Positions 57,583 through 64,000 of a stretch of DNA of 64,000 nucleotides are shown piece after piece. A program made the position numbers and the translations under genes. Positions within the stretch are counted from its first letter, which is position 1. Each line of letters starts with the position of its first letter. The notes under the pieces were generated by a model that had not been told where the DNA came from, searched no databases, and saw nothing but the letters and a program-made list of their open reading frames with translations. Source of the DNA: Macrococcoides caseolyticum (GTDB lineage Bacteria; Bacillota; Bacilli; Staphylococcales; Staphylococcaceae); assembly GCF_021366795.1 (NCBI RefSeq), contig NZ_JAHCPS010000005.1:98701-162700 (forward strand). Direction: 5' to 3'.

Positions 57583-58869
57583 ATGATAAACATCACCGGA
57601 AAATATACTAATGCGGTTATCATGACAGATAACATTGAAGACGCTGCTAGAAATAGAGTTCAGAATATGACGAACCTTGATTTTCTATCTGGCACTAATA
57701 TTGTGATGATGCCTGATGTACACGAGGGAAAAGGTTGTGCGATTGGTACATCTATTCTAATGAACAAATCTAATGCCAAGATTCCACCTGCATTTATCGG
57801 TGTGGATATTGGTTGTGGAATGATGAGTTATCCATTAGATAAACTTGATAATATTAACTTTCCTGAACTTGATCAGTATATAACTGATAATATTTCAACA
57901 TATCCAAGAACCGATGAATTAAAAAACCCTGTATTTAATAATATACCTCAAGAAATTAAAGCAATTATTTTAGATAATTTAAAAGAAATTCAAACATCTT
58001 TACTGTTTCAAAATGTAAATATGATTCAATTAATCAATTCAGTCGGAACTTTAGGCGGCGGTAATCATTTTGTTGAGATCGGCAAGAACAAATCTGATGA
58101 ATATTACCTTACGATTCATTCTGGTAGCCGCTTCTTAGGGGCAAAAATAGAAAAACACTATCAGGACTTAGCTAAAGTAAGTCATAAAAATATTGATGTT
58201 TCACCTATCATTAACATCTTAAAAGAACAGAATAAACATTATGCTATTCAACCGATGATAAAATTTGTAAAACAACTGAATCAGGAAAATCATTATGATG
58301 ATGAAGTAAGCTATCTTAAAGGTGAAAACTTATTGCATTACATTAATGATATGACAGCTGCTTGCCGCTTTGCAGAAACGAGTCGTTTAATGATGACAGC
58401 CGTTATCCTCAATTACTTTGGAATACAGATGGACAATGCAAAAATCATAAATTCACCTCATAATTTTATAGAGGTCAAAGATAAAGAATATTTAATTCGT
58501 AAAGGTGCATGTGATGCGAGTCTTGATAGAGATGTTGTTATTCCAATCAATATGCGTGACGGCATCATCATCGGAAAAGGTAAAGGCAATCCAGAATGGA
58601 ATTATTCTGCGCCACACGGTGCAGGACGCGTATTATCTCGTTCAAAAGCTAAACAGACGCTCAACTTAGATACATTTGAAAAGCAAATGGAAGGGATATA
58701 TAGTAGTACGGTTGTGGAAGATACTTTAGATGAAGCACCTGATGCGTATAAACCGATTAATGAGATAATTAAGCATATTCATGACTCAGTTGAAATTATT
58801 GACATCATTAAACCAGTATATAATCATAAAGGTATTGAAACACCTAAATGGTGGCAGAAGAAGAAGTAA
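57583..58869 (+). CDS. rtcB: RtcB RNA-splicing ligase
   Basis: About 428 residues. Joins RNA 3'-phosphate or 2',3'-cyclic phosphate ends to 5'-OH ends using GTP and manganese. All metal/guanylylation motifs are present: GVDIGCGM (Asp, Cys), GGGNHFVEI, HSGSR, SPHNFIE and APHGAGRVLSRS near 344 with the histidine that carries GMP. So it is likely active. I start at the ATG at 57583 (GGAG upstream). No archease or RtcR neighbour is present. It overlaps the next gene by 22 bases. Confidence 0.93.
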   Translation: MINITGKYTNAVIMTDNIEDAARNRVQNMTNLDFLSGTNIVMMPDVHEGKGCAIGTSILMNKSNAKIPPAFIGVDIGCGMMSYPLDKLDNINFPELDQYITDNISTYPRTDELKNPVFNNIPQEIKAIILDNLKEIQTSLLFQNVNMIQLINSVGTLGGGNHFVEIGKNKSDEYYLTIHSGSRFLGAKIEKHYQDLAKVSHKNIDVSPIINILKEQNKHYAIQPMIKFVKQLNQENHYDDEVSYLKGENLLHYINDMTAACRFAETSRLMMTAVILNYFGIQMDNAKIINSPHNFIEVKDKEYLIRKGACDASLDRDVVIPINMRDGIIIGKGKGNPEWNYSAPHGAGRVLSRSKAKQTLNLDTFEKQMEGIYSSTVVEDTLDEAPDAYKPINEIIKHIHDSVEIIDIIKPVYNHKGIETPKWWQKKK

Positions 58870-59132
58870 ATACTTATTTAGGAGATGGTGTTATCAAATA
58901 TTTAAGCTATAACAATCCAAATTTAGATAAAATGAATTTAGTCCGCCCCGTTCTCTCACTCATTATCTCACTTGCATTCATCTTAGTTAATATTCATACA
59001 CTAAGCATACGCGATGAATTATGGGTTAAAATTGCAGTTACTATTTCACTAGTAATTTTTGTAGCTTTTACAATTATCAATATAATAACGATCTATCTCA
59101 TTATTAAAAGAAAAAGTACTAATAAAAAATAA
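58848..59132 (+). CDS. Two-helix membrane protein downstream of rtcB
   Basis: Up to 94 residues. A short N-terminal stretch of about 30 is followed by two transmembrane helices (PVLSLIISLAFILVNI and IAVTISLVIFVAFTIINII) and a lysine-rich tail. The start is unsure: the ATG at 58848 overlaps rtcB and lacks a clear site, while AGGAG at about 58880 has no ATG suitably placed. Translation may be coupled to rtcB. No family recognised. Confidence 0.55.
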   Translation: MVAEEEVNTYLGDGVIKYLSYNNPNLDKMNLVRPVLSLIISLAFILVNIHTLSIRDELWVKIAVTISLVIFVAFTIINIITIYLIIKRKSTNKK

Positions 59133-59164
59133 AGTAAGTGTCATTATACGACACTTACTTTATT
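59130..59164. terminator. Terminator after the rtcB pair
   Basis: A 14-bp perfect stem (ATAAAGTAAGTGTC with GACACTTACTTTAT), 7-base loop, T run on the + strand. Confidence 0.88.
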
Positions 59165-59259
59165 TTTTGTATGAAATGATATAATTTTTCGATGTCATCT
59201 AAATGTTGATTACACACATTACTATCATGACAAATATAATCATGCTTTTATCATTATGT

Positions 59260-59844
59260 CTATACCTCTGAAATAAACTTAAATTGATTATTTTTTCCTT
59301 TATTATCATGTAGAAGTATTTGCTTGTATCGCTTATATTCATTCTTTTCTTTTTTATAAATCCAAACTGAATCAACAAGAAAATGATTTGTATTAATCGA
59401 GGCATTAATTTCTTCTTCCATTAATTTTAATTCACTCCATGTTAATGTGTTTGAACTTAAAGCTGAAGGATATGTTGTTTTACCAACTGTAATATGTCCT
59501 ACATATCGATCTCCTTCAAAGTATTTTTCTCTCAACAAATCTGGAACCTTTAATTCATCAACGATAGATTGATGCAGTGTTTTCAATTCAGGAGAAATCA
59601 CTGATAAAAACATTACTAATTCACCAAAGTATTTTGTACCTTCAATTTTCACTTCAAATTGATTAGTATTTTCAATAATTTTAGTAACTGTTTCAATCCA
59701 TTGTTCATCATCAGTCAAATTACTTTGCGCTTTTAAAGTTATATGTGGTTCCACACCAAGTTTAGAAATGTATTTCTTTTGAATATTAATAATGTCATTA
59801 TATATTTCTTCCGGAGGTACAATTCCAATAAAGTATTCTGTCAT
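59260..59844 (-). CDS. 2'-5' RNA ligase / cyclic phosphodiesterase family protein
   Basis: 194 residues. Both catalytic HxT motifs of the 2H phosphoesterase fold are seen: His34 in PHITLKA and His117 in GHITVGKT. Members (LigT, YjcG) cleave 2',3'-cyclic phosphates or 2'-5' bonds. The family is often misnamed; true substrate is unknown. It faces the rtcB operon tail to tail, which is notable. AGG site before the ATG. The next upstream gene is a GNAT on the same strand. Confidence 0.88.
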   Translation of the reverse strand: MTEYFIGIVPPEEIYNDIINIQKKYISKLGVEPHITLKAQSNLTDDEQWIETVTKIIENTNQFEVKIEGTKYFGELVMFLSVISPELKTLHQSIVDELKVPDLLREKYFEGDRYVGHITVGKTTYPSALSSNTLTWSELKLMEEEINASINTNHFLVDSVWIYKKEKNEYKRYKQILLHDNKGKNNQFKFISEV

Positions 59845-59859
59845 TATCCTACCCCATTT

Positions 59860-60363
59860 TTAATATTTTAGATATAAATTCATCAACTTAGCGTCAACAA
59901 ATTCACCGTTAATTTTGGCAAACTTTTTAAATTCACCAATATGTTCAAAACCAAAATTTTCATAAAGTTTAATGCCTCGAATATTATTACTAAATACTTC
60001 TAAAGTTATAACTTCTATTTTAATCTCTTTCGCAAAATTAATAATAAAATCCATTAATTGAGTACTTACACCTTTACCCCAATAGTCCTTTCTAACCGAA
60101 ATAGCAAGACGAGCTTGATGTGCTATTCGTTCACGCGTTTGACCTGATAAGTTTGCTAAACCAACAACTTCATCATTTTCAATTGCTACGATCATTATTT
60201 GTTTAGGATGATTAATTATAGATTCTAGAACTTCTATTTCTTGTTCAACAGTTAAACCAATGCCTTCAGATCCAAACAGTAAATTATTAGATTCACTACC
60301 TACAATTTTTGTATATTCTAGAATCTGCTCCGCATCTTTTACTTCAACCGTTCTCAATAACAT
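59860..60363 (-). CDS. GNAT-family N-acetyltransferase
   Basis: 167 residues. Acetyl-CoA loop in the RKDYWGKGVSTQLMDFI segment, and ENFGFEHIGEFKK near the C-terminus, typical of RimJ/RimL or aminoglycoside/aa-type GNATs. Substrate unknown. AGAGGTG precedes the ATG. The gap to the RNA ligase gene is 15 bases, so they are probably cotranscribed. Confidence 0.85.
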   Translation of the reverse strand: MLLRTVEVKDAEQILEYTKIVGSESNNLLFGSEGIGLTVEQEIEVLESIINHPKQIMIVAIENDEVVGLANLSGQTRERIAHQARLAISVRKDYWGKGVSTQLMDFIINFAKEIKIEVITLEVFSNNIRGIKLYENFGFEHIGEFKKFAKINGEFVDAKLMNLYLKY

Positions 60364-60396
60364 AAAATCACCTCTTTAAATATTTTTATTATTATA

Positions 60397-60770
60397 TCAC
60401 TTTATATTAAAAATTTTCATAATCATTTTCTGTAAAACTTTTTCAGCAATTTCAATTTCTTTTTTTATTTTTGTAATGTCGCTCAATTTATTGTTAATAA
60501 GCGTTTTAATCATATTAATATCCTTATTAGACAATGCCATTATCTTTTCAAAGTGTCTAATTGATCATCCAAATCAATAAATACCTTAATTTCATTCAAT
60601 GAAAATTGTGCTGTCTTTAATATTTGTATACTCTGTAATCTTTCAACATCCTGTTGAATATAATTTCTTTTGCTGTTAATTATTTATGGTTTTATCAAAC
60701 CTAGTTTTTCATAATATCTAATCGTATCTCTCGAAATATTTAACACCTTGCTAAGTTCACCTATTCTCAT
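60397..60770 (-). pseudogene. Decayed MerR-family regulator
   Basis: MRIGELSKVLNISRDTIRYY and EKLGLIKP give a clear MerR winged helix, then a stop at 60684-60686. Reading on in the same frame gives NYIQQDVERLQSIQILKTAQ and FSLNEIKVF, the expected MerR continuation. Near 60545 the frame shifts by one and a coiled-coil end (NKLSDITKIKKEIEIAEKVL) runs to a stop at 60397. So at least one nonsense and one frameshift mutation have occurred. Former targets are unknown; the gene is divergent from the metG T-box. Confidence 0.8.
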
Positions 60771-60832
60771 CCTTGATAAATCTACTTTAAATGATAGAGT
60801 TAATTCCATATCAACATATAATAAAATAACTA

Positions 60833-60861
60833 TTGTAATTTTCACAATTATCTTATATATT
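60833..60861 (+). promoter_or_regulatory. Possible promoter of the metG T-box transcript
   Basis: TTGTAA (60833-60838), 17-base spacer, TATATT (60856-60861). The leader starts some 45 bases later. The AT-rich context makes this uncertain. Confidence 0.4.
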
Positions 60862-60904
60862 ATATCTAATAATAAAAAAACAGCATTGATGAGAAGATTT
60901 AATT

Positions 60905-61126
60905 CATAATATAGAGAGCTTCGGTAGCTGAAAAGAAGTAACGAATTAAAGGATGACTCTAAGCTTCGCAAAGAAAGTTTGTATGAGTAGATTGCGACGT
61001 ATCCAGCGTTAATGGATTAAAGTTATTAACTTTATGAGGTATATTATGTGAGTAATATACGAATTTAGGTGGTACCACGAATATTATATTTCGTCCTAAT
61101 CGCATTTTTGCGATTGGGACTTTTTT
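60905..61126 (+). promoter_or_regulatory. T-box riboswitch, methionine specifier
   Basis: Stem I features AGAG and GGTAGCTGAAAAGA at 60912-60937, a probable specifier ATG (Met) at 60953-60955, and the T-box sequence AGGTGGTACCACG at 61067-61079. A 12-bp terminator stem (61093-61104 with 61109-61120) and T run follow. Uncharged tRNA-Met should switch on the synthetase gene downstream. Confidence 0.92.
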
Positions 61127-61152
61127 TATGGAATTTAAGGGGGAGATTTAGA

Positions 61153-62790
61153 ATGACAGTATTTATTGGAGGAGCATGGCCGTATGCAAATGGTTCTTTG
61201 CACATTGGTCATATCGCAGCACTATTACCTGGAGACATTATTGCGAGATATTACAGACAGACTGGTGAAGATGTATTATATGTGTCTGGAAGTGATTGTA
61301 ACGGAACACCTATTGCAATACGTGCGAAACAAGAAGGAAAGACCACTCGAGATATTGCAGATATTTATCATCAGGAGTTTCAACATTGCTTTAATCAATT
61401 AGGTTTTACTTATGATATTTATACTAGAACAGACTCAATCGAACATCATGAAGGTGTAAAGTCATTATTCTTAAAATTATATGATAATGATATGCTTTAT
61501 CAAAAAACGATTGAGCAAGCGTATTGTGAACATGATAAGCAGTTTTTACCTGATCGATTGGTTGAAGGTGAGTGTCCTAATTGTGGCGCAAAAGCACGTG
61601 GTGATCAGTGCGATCAATGTTCAGCAATACTCGATCCACTAGATTTAATCAATAAGCGTTGTAAATTGTGTGGTAACGAACCGGTAATAAGAGAAACAAA
61701 TCATTTATATTACAAATTCAGTAGGCTTCAGGAACAACTTGAAAAGTATTTTAAAGAAACGAGCACGAAATATCACTGGCGTCAAAATGCAATGGCACTA
61801 ACTGAAAGGTATTTAAATGAAGGTATACCTGATCGTTCTGTTACACGTGATTTACCCAATGGTGTGGATGTGCCAATCAAAGGATTTGAAGATAAAAAGA
61901 TATATGTCTGGATTGAAGCAGTAGCTGGATATTTAACAGCATCAGAAGAATGGGGAAAACTAAATAATCAGGATTACCAACATTTCTGGATGAAAGCAAC
62001 AAAGACTTATTATATACATGGAAAAGACAATATTCCATTTCATACCGTAATTTGGCCATCAATTCTAATGGGTGCAAATATTAATGGATTGCCACAATCA
62101 ATCGTATCAAGTGAATATATGACTTTGGAAAAACGAAAAATATCAACCAGCCAGAATTGGGCTGTCTGGATACCGGATTTAATAGAACGATATCACCCTG
62201 ATACGATTCGCTATTTCTTTACAATTAATGCACCAGAATCACGAGATGCAGATTTTTCGTTTAGAGAATTTATATATAGTCATAACAGTGAACTTCTTGG
62301 TGCATTTGGTAATCTTGTTAATAGAACATTTAAGTTTCTGGAAAAATCATATGATTTAGAAGTCCCTCAAACTAAAATTGATAAAAGTATTAAAAATGAA
62401 TTACATTCACTTTATCAAAACGTCGGGCAATTAATAGAAGAAGCTAAAATTAAAGAAGCGTTAGAATTAATATTTGAATTTATAAGAACAAGTAATAAAT
62501 ACTTTGACGAACAACAGCCATGGATTACATTTAAAGAAGAAAAAGAAAAATGTGATAAAACTTTAGCTACATGTGTATTTATTATTCAAAATTTAAGTCA
62601 ATTATTGAATCCCTTCCTCCCATTTAGTGCAGAAAAACTAAAAGATATGCTGGGAATAGAAAAATTAGAATGGCATGTAATCGAGGTTTTACCAAAAAGA
62701 CTTGCATCTGTTTCACCATTATATGAACGAATAGATGTTAAGCAAATCGATGAGGAAATAGAAAGATTAAATAACAAAAATATGAACTAA
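61153..62790 (+). CDS. metG: Methionyl-tRNA synthetase, short accessory-type
   Basis: 545 residues. Class I synthetase with HIGH at residues 17-20 and a KMSKS-equivalent KISTS near 328. A four-cysteine-pair zinc insert (CPNCG...CDQC...CKLCG) lies at about 141-178. It lacks the C-terminal tRNA-binding domain of the usual 650-residue Bacillus enzyme. Its form resembles the archaeal-like MetRS2 seen as a second copy in some Gram-positives, where it confers resistance to MetRS inhibitors; that is known for the type, not shown here. The ATG at 61153 follows GGGGGAG. Confidence 0.9.
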   Translation: MTVFIGGAWPYANGSLHIGHIAALLPGDIIARYYRQTGEDVLYVSGSDCNGTPIAIRAKQEGKTTRDIADIYHQEFQHCFNQLGFTYDIYTRTDSIEHHEGVKSLFLKLYDNDMLYQKTIEQAYCEHDKQFLPDRLVEGECPNCGAKARGDQCDQCSAILDPLDLINKRCKLCGNEPVIRETNHLYYKFSRLQEQLEKYFKETSTKYHWRQNAMALTERYLNEGIPDRSVTRDLPNGVDVPIKGFEDKKIYVWIEAVAGYLTASEEWGKLNNQDYQHFWMKATKTYYIHGKDNIPFHTVIWPSILMGANINGLPQSIVSSEYMTLEKRKISTSQNWAVWIPDLIERYHPDTIRYFFTINAPESRDADFSFREFIYSHNSELLGAFGNLVNRTFKFLEKSYDLEVPQTKIDKSIKNELHSLYQNVGQLIEEAKIKEALELIFEFIRTSNKYFDEQQPWITFKEEKEKCDKTLATCVFIIQNLSQLLNPFLPFSAEKLKDMLGIEKLEWHVIEVLPKRLASVSPLYERIDVKQIDEEIERLNNKNMN

Positions 62791-62881
62791 AGTTTGTGAA
62801 TATTACTACTACTATGATTTGACAGAGTATACTGGTAATTTTGTTACTACTTTGAAGATAGTCACCGTTTAAATGAATCTC

Positions 62882-62908
62882 AAGTGGAGTGTTTTCAGCA
62901 CCCCACTT
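62882..62908 (+). terminator. Terminator after metG
   Basis: A 10-base stem with one mismatch (AAGTGGAGTG with CACCCCACTT), 7-base loop, T run. It separates metG from the convergent mazF. Confidence 0.75.
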
Positions 62909-62910
62909 TT

Positions 62911-63246
62911 TTATTGATTTGTCGGTATAATACAAGCTGAAACAATCGTACAAATTTTATTAATAAATTTATCGCTTACCTTTTCAATTGTTTTATATTC
63001 TCTTGCATTTAAATCAATTGTTTTTGGATGTTGACACAATACTTTTCCTTTAGTTATTAAGTTGTCTTCTAGATTAATATGCAGAGGGAATGAATTTGAA
63101 GTTGAAGAAATAGGACATAAAATTACTAAATTCGTGAATTCATTAAAATCTTTATTACTTATTACTAATGCAGGACGATAGCCAGCTTGTTCCTTGCCTT
63201 TAGTAGGATTAAGATCTAGCTTGATGATAGTACCCTGTTCTACCAT
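62911..63246 (-). CDS. mazF: MazF/PemK-type endoribonuclease toxin
   Basis: 111 residues. Typical MazF start EQGTIIKLDLNPTKGKEQAG followed by YRPALVIS with the active-site arginine, then CPISSTSNSFPLHI with the serine/threonine pair. Cleaves single-stranded RNA at short motifs, leaving 2',3'-cyclic phosphate and 5'-OH. Overlaps mazE by 7 bases. This is not the sigB-linked chromosomal mazF of staphylococci, since no rsb genes are near. Confidence 0.92.
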   Translation of the reverse strand: MVEQGTIIKLDLNPTKGKEQAGYRPALVISNKDFNEFTNLVILCPISSTSNSFPLHINLEDNLITKGKVLCQHPKTIDLNAREYKTIEKVSDKFINKICTIVSACIIPTNQ

Positions 63247-63482
63247 ATTTCATTACCTTTAGGCGAACCCCAATCAAATTCGCTTTGAGTTTTATCTGTT
63301 TCGTAGTTTTCAAATAATTCCCTTATGAGTGAATTATTTTTATGCTGCTTTGTTAAAATAATTTTTTCATCTTCCATTGTTAAATCAAATTTTTGATTTT
63401 TATCTAGATTCATTTCATTAACTATTGATTTTGGTATTCTTATGCCCTGACTGTTACCCCATCGTTGTAGAGATACCTGCAT
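63240..63482 (-). CDS. mazE: MazE-type antitoxin (AbrB/SpoVT fold)
   Basis: About 80 residues. N-terminal swapped-hairpin DNA-binding domain (LQRWGNSQGIRIPKSIVNEM) and an acidic flexible C-terminus (SEFDWGSPKGNEIW) that would block the toxin. I start at the ATG at 63482 (AGAGGTG). A perfect palindrome overlaps its promoter, fitting autorepression. Confidence 0.92.
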   Translation of the reverse strand: MQVSLQRWGNSQGIRIPKSIVNEMNLDKNQKFDLTMEDEKIILTKQHKNNSLIRELFENYETDKTQSEFDWGSPKGNEIW

Positions 63483-63500
63483 TTTATTCACCTCTTATAA

Positions 63501-63521
63501 AGTATATACATAGTATATACT
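63501..63521. promoter_or_regulatory. Palindromic operator of mazEF
   Basis: AGTATATAC / GTATATACT with a 3-base spacer. It contains the -10 element of mazEF and begins 18 bases upstream of the mazE start codon. Confidence 0.7.
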
Positions 63522-63540
63522 GAAAGATATTTTTTGTCAC
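63512..63540 (-). promoter_or_regulatory. Promoter of mazEF
   Basis: On the minus strand GTGACA (63535-63540), 17-base spacer, TATACT (63512-63517). Confidence 0.6.
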
Positions 63541-63760
63541 TTATTACACTACGAAATAATTCTATAAATCTTTCCAATAAAAGTATTATCCAATATATAC
63601 CATATATGGTAATCAATAAAATCATTTTCCGTATAGAACGTATGTTTTGATTAATTTAAGTATTTTAATATTTTTTGTAGATTAGTTTTTGATGGTGGCT
63701 AGCCCTATGGGTGTCATGCCTATCGTTTTGCTTTTGATGTTATCCCCAGAAAGGATTAAC

Positions 63761-63814
63761 ATGACGATTTGTGAAGCATTGATATTTCCACTCCTCTTTT
63801 CATTTACATTTTAA
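63761..63814 (+). pseudogene. Possible type I toxin remnant
   Basis: After GAAAGGAT an ATG opens MTICEALIFPLLFSFTF and a stop: 17 residues. The start resembles the M-T-x-x-EAL opening of holin-like/TxpA-type toxins, but the helix is cut short. The rest of 63,541-63,887 shows no gene. Weak evidence. Confidence 0.3.
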
Positions 63815-63887
63815 AATGAACTAATTGATAACTCAAAAGAATTAAATACTGTTTACATTTAAAAGGAAATTCTATCAATAACTAAAT

Positions 63888-64000
63888 GTTGTCAATAGCG
63901 GTTTAAAAATGCTGTTTTATGGCGGTTTGAAAATGTCGTTTTTTAGCGGTTTAAGATTGTCGCATATTTAAGGATTTTTCGTTTTTATAATCTTTTAAGC
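63888..64000 (+). mobile_element. Probable end of an IS21-family insertion sequence
   Basis: TGTTGTCAATAGCGG begins a terminal region holding three repeats with a 24-base period (GCGGTTTAAAAATG and variants at 63898, 63922 and 63946). Multiple short repeats inside a TG...CA end are typical of IS21-type elements. The transposase genes would lie beyond base 64,000 and are not seen. Confidence 0.45.
63898..63966 (+). repeat. Three tandem 24-bp imperfect repeats
   Basis: Copies begin GCGGTTTAAAAATGCTG, GCGGTTTGAAAATGTCG and GCGGTTTAAGATTGTCG at exact 24-base steps. Confidence 0.85.

Noticed and set aside
59199..59405. 68-codon minus-strand frame
   Set aside because: Mostly inside the 2H phosphoesterase gene in another frame; the protein looks like out-of-frame sequence.
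60771..60971. Upstream extension of the MerR frame (67 codons)
   Set aside because: Hydrophobic, AT-rich translation of the T-box leader strand; the MerR domain begins at the ATG at 60770.
61069..61152. N-terminal extension of the MetRS reading frame
   Set aside because: It lies inside the T-box and terminator stem and has no ribosome site; GGGGGAG precedes the ATG at 61153, which begins the normal MetRS N-terminus.
62738..62953. 71-codon minus-strand frame between metG and mazF
   Set aside because: Overlaps the ends of both genes and the terminator; no ribosome site.

Overview
The window is a low-GC Firmicutes chromosome. Its gene order matches Bacillales (dinG-birA-cca-bshA; aroCBA-ypiABF-qcrABC; hepT-menG-hepS-hup; gpsA-der-rpsA-cmk; resABCDE; rluB-scpBA; xerD; fur; proC; rnz; zwf; gndA). 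An ebpS homologue with a C-terminal LysM domain points to the family Staphylococcaceae. A complete menaquinol:cytochrome c reductase operon (qcrABC) and a full resABC cytochrome c maturation set next to resDE are not what I expect of Staphylococcus. They fit Macrococcus or a close relative. That genus assignment is inference from gene content; no rRNA or tRNA gene is present to confirm it.

Layout. Bases 1-56,000 are mostly conserved core genome, largely on the minus strand in tight operons, with many start/stop overlaps and intrinsic hairpin terminators. In order: end of dinG, biotin ligase, CCA-adding enzyme, bacillithiol (bshA) and methylglyoxal synthase (1-4.3 kb); ypj-type membrane genes; qcrABC (6.7-8.8 kb); ypiFBA and shikimate genes aroABC (8.9-14.6 kb); ndk; menaquinone genes hepT-menG-hepS (15.3-17.4 kb); hup; gpsA-der-rpsA-cmk (18-23.2 kb); asparaginase; bacillithiol disulfide reductase ypdA; ebpS; recS-ypbB and ferredoxin; an FMN riboswitch-controlled riboflavin transporter; resE-D-C-B-A (30.8-36.6 kb); rluB-scpB-scpA; xerD; fur; nudF; oxidoreductases; proC; rnz; the oxidative pentose phosphate enzymes zwf and gndA; an M20 peptidase; a 33-codon Prli42-like gene; an aromatic acid exporter-like gene; and a bacilliredoxin. 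Several genes share a redox theme: qcr, res, menaquinone synthesis, bacillithiol (bshA, ypdA, brxB), fur with a PerR-like box, and NADPH supply by zwf/gndA.

From about 53.9 kb the content becomes accessory. There is a GNAT-CHAP pair behind a strong sigma-A promoter. A multidrug/siderophore-type MFS exporter follows, with a near-perfect Fur box abutting its -10 element. Next come a small-membrane-protein operon with an operator-like palindrome, a DJ-1/PfpI protein, an RtcB RNA ligase with a two-helix membrane partner, a 2'-5' RNA ligase/cyclic phosphodiesterase, a second GNAT, a decayed MerR regulator, and an accessory-type methionyl-tRNA synthetase under a Met T-box. The window ends with a MazEF toxin-antitoxin pair, a possible type I toxin remnant, and what looks like the end of an IS21-type insertion sequence.

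The most interesting hypothesis is that the last 7 kb is an RNA damage and repair island. MazF-type toxins leave 2',3'-cyclic phosphate and 5'-OH ends. RtcB seals exactly such ends, and LigT-like proteins process them. The T-box MetRS would respond to uncharged tRNA-Met. Co-occurrence is seen in the sequence; functional coupling is inference.
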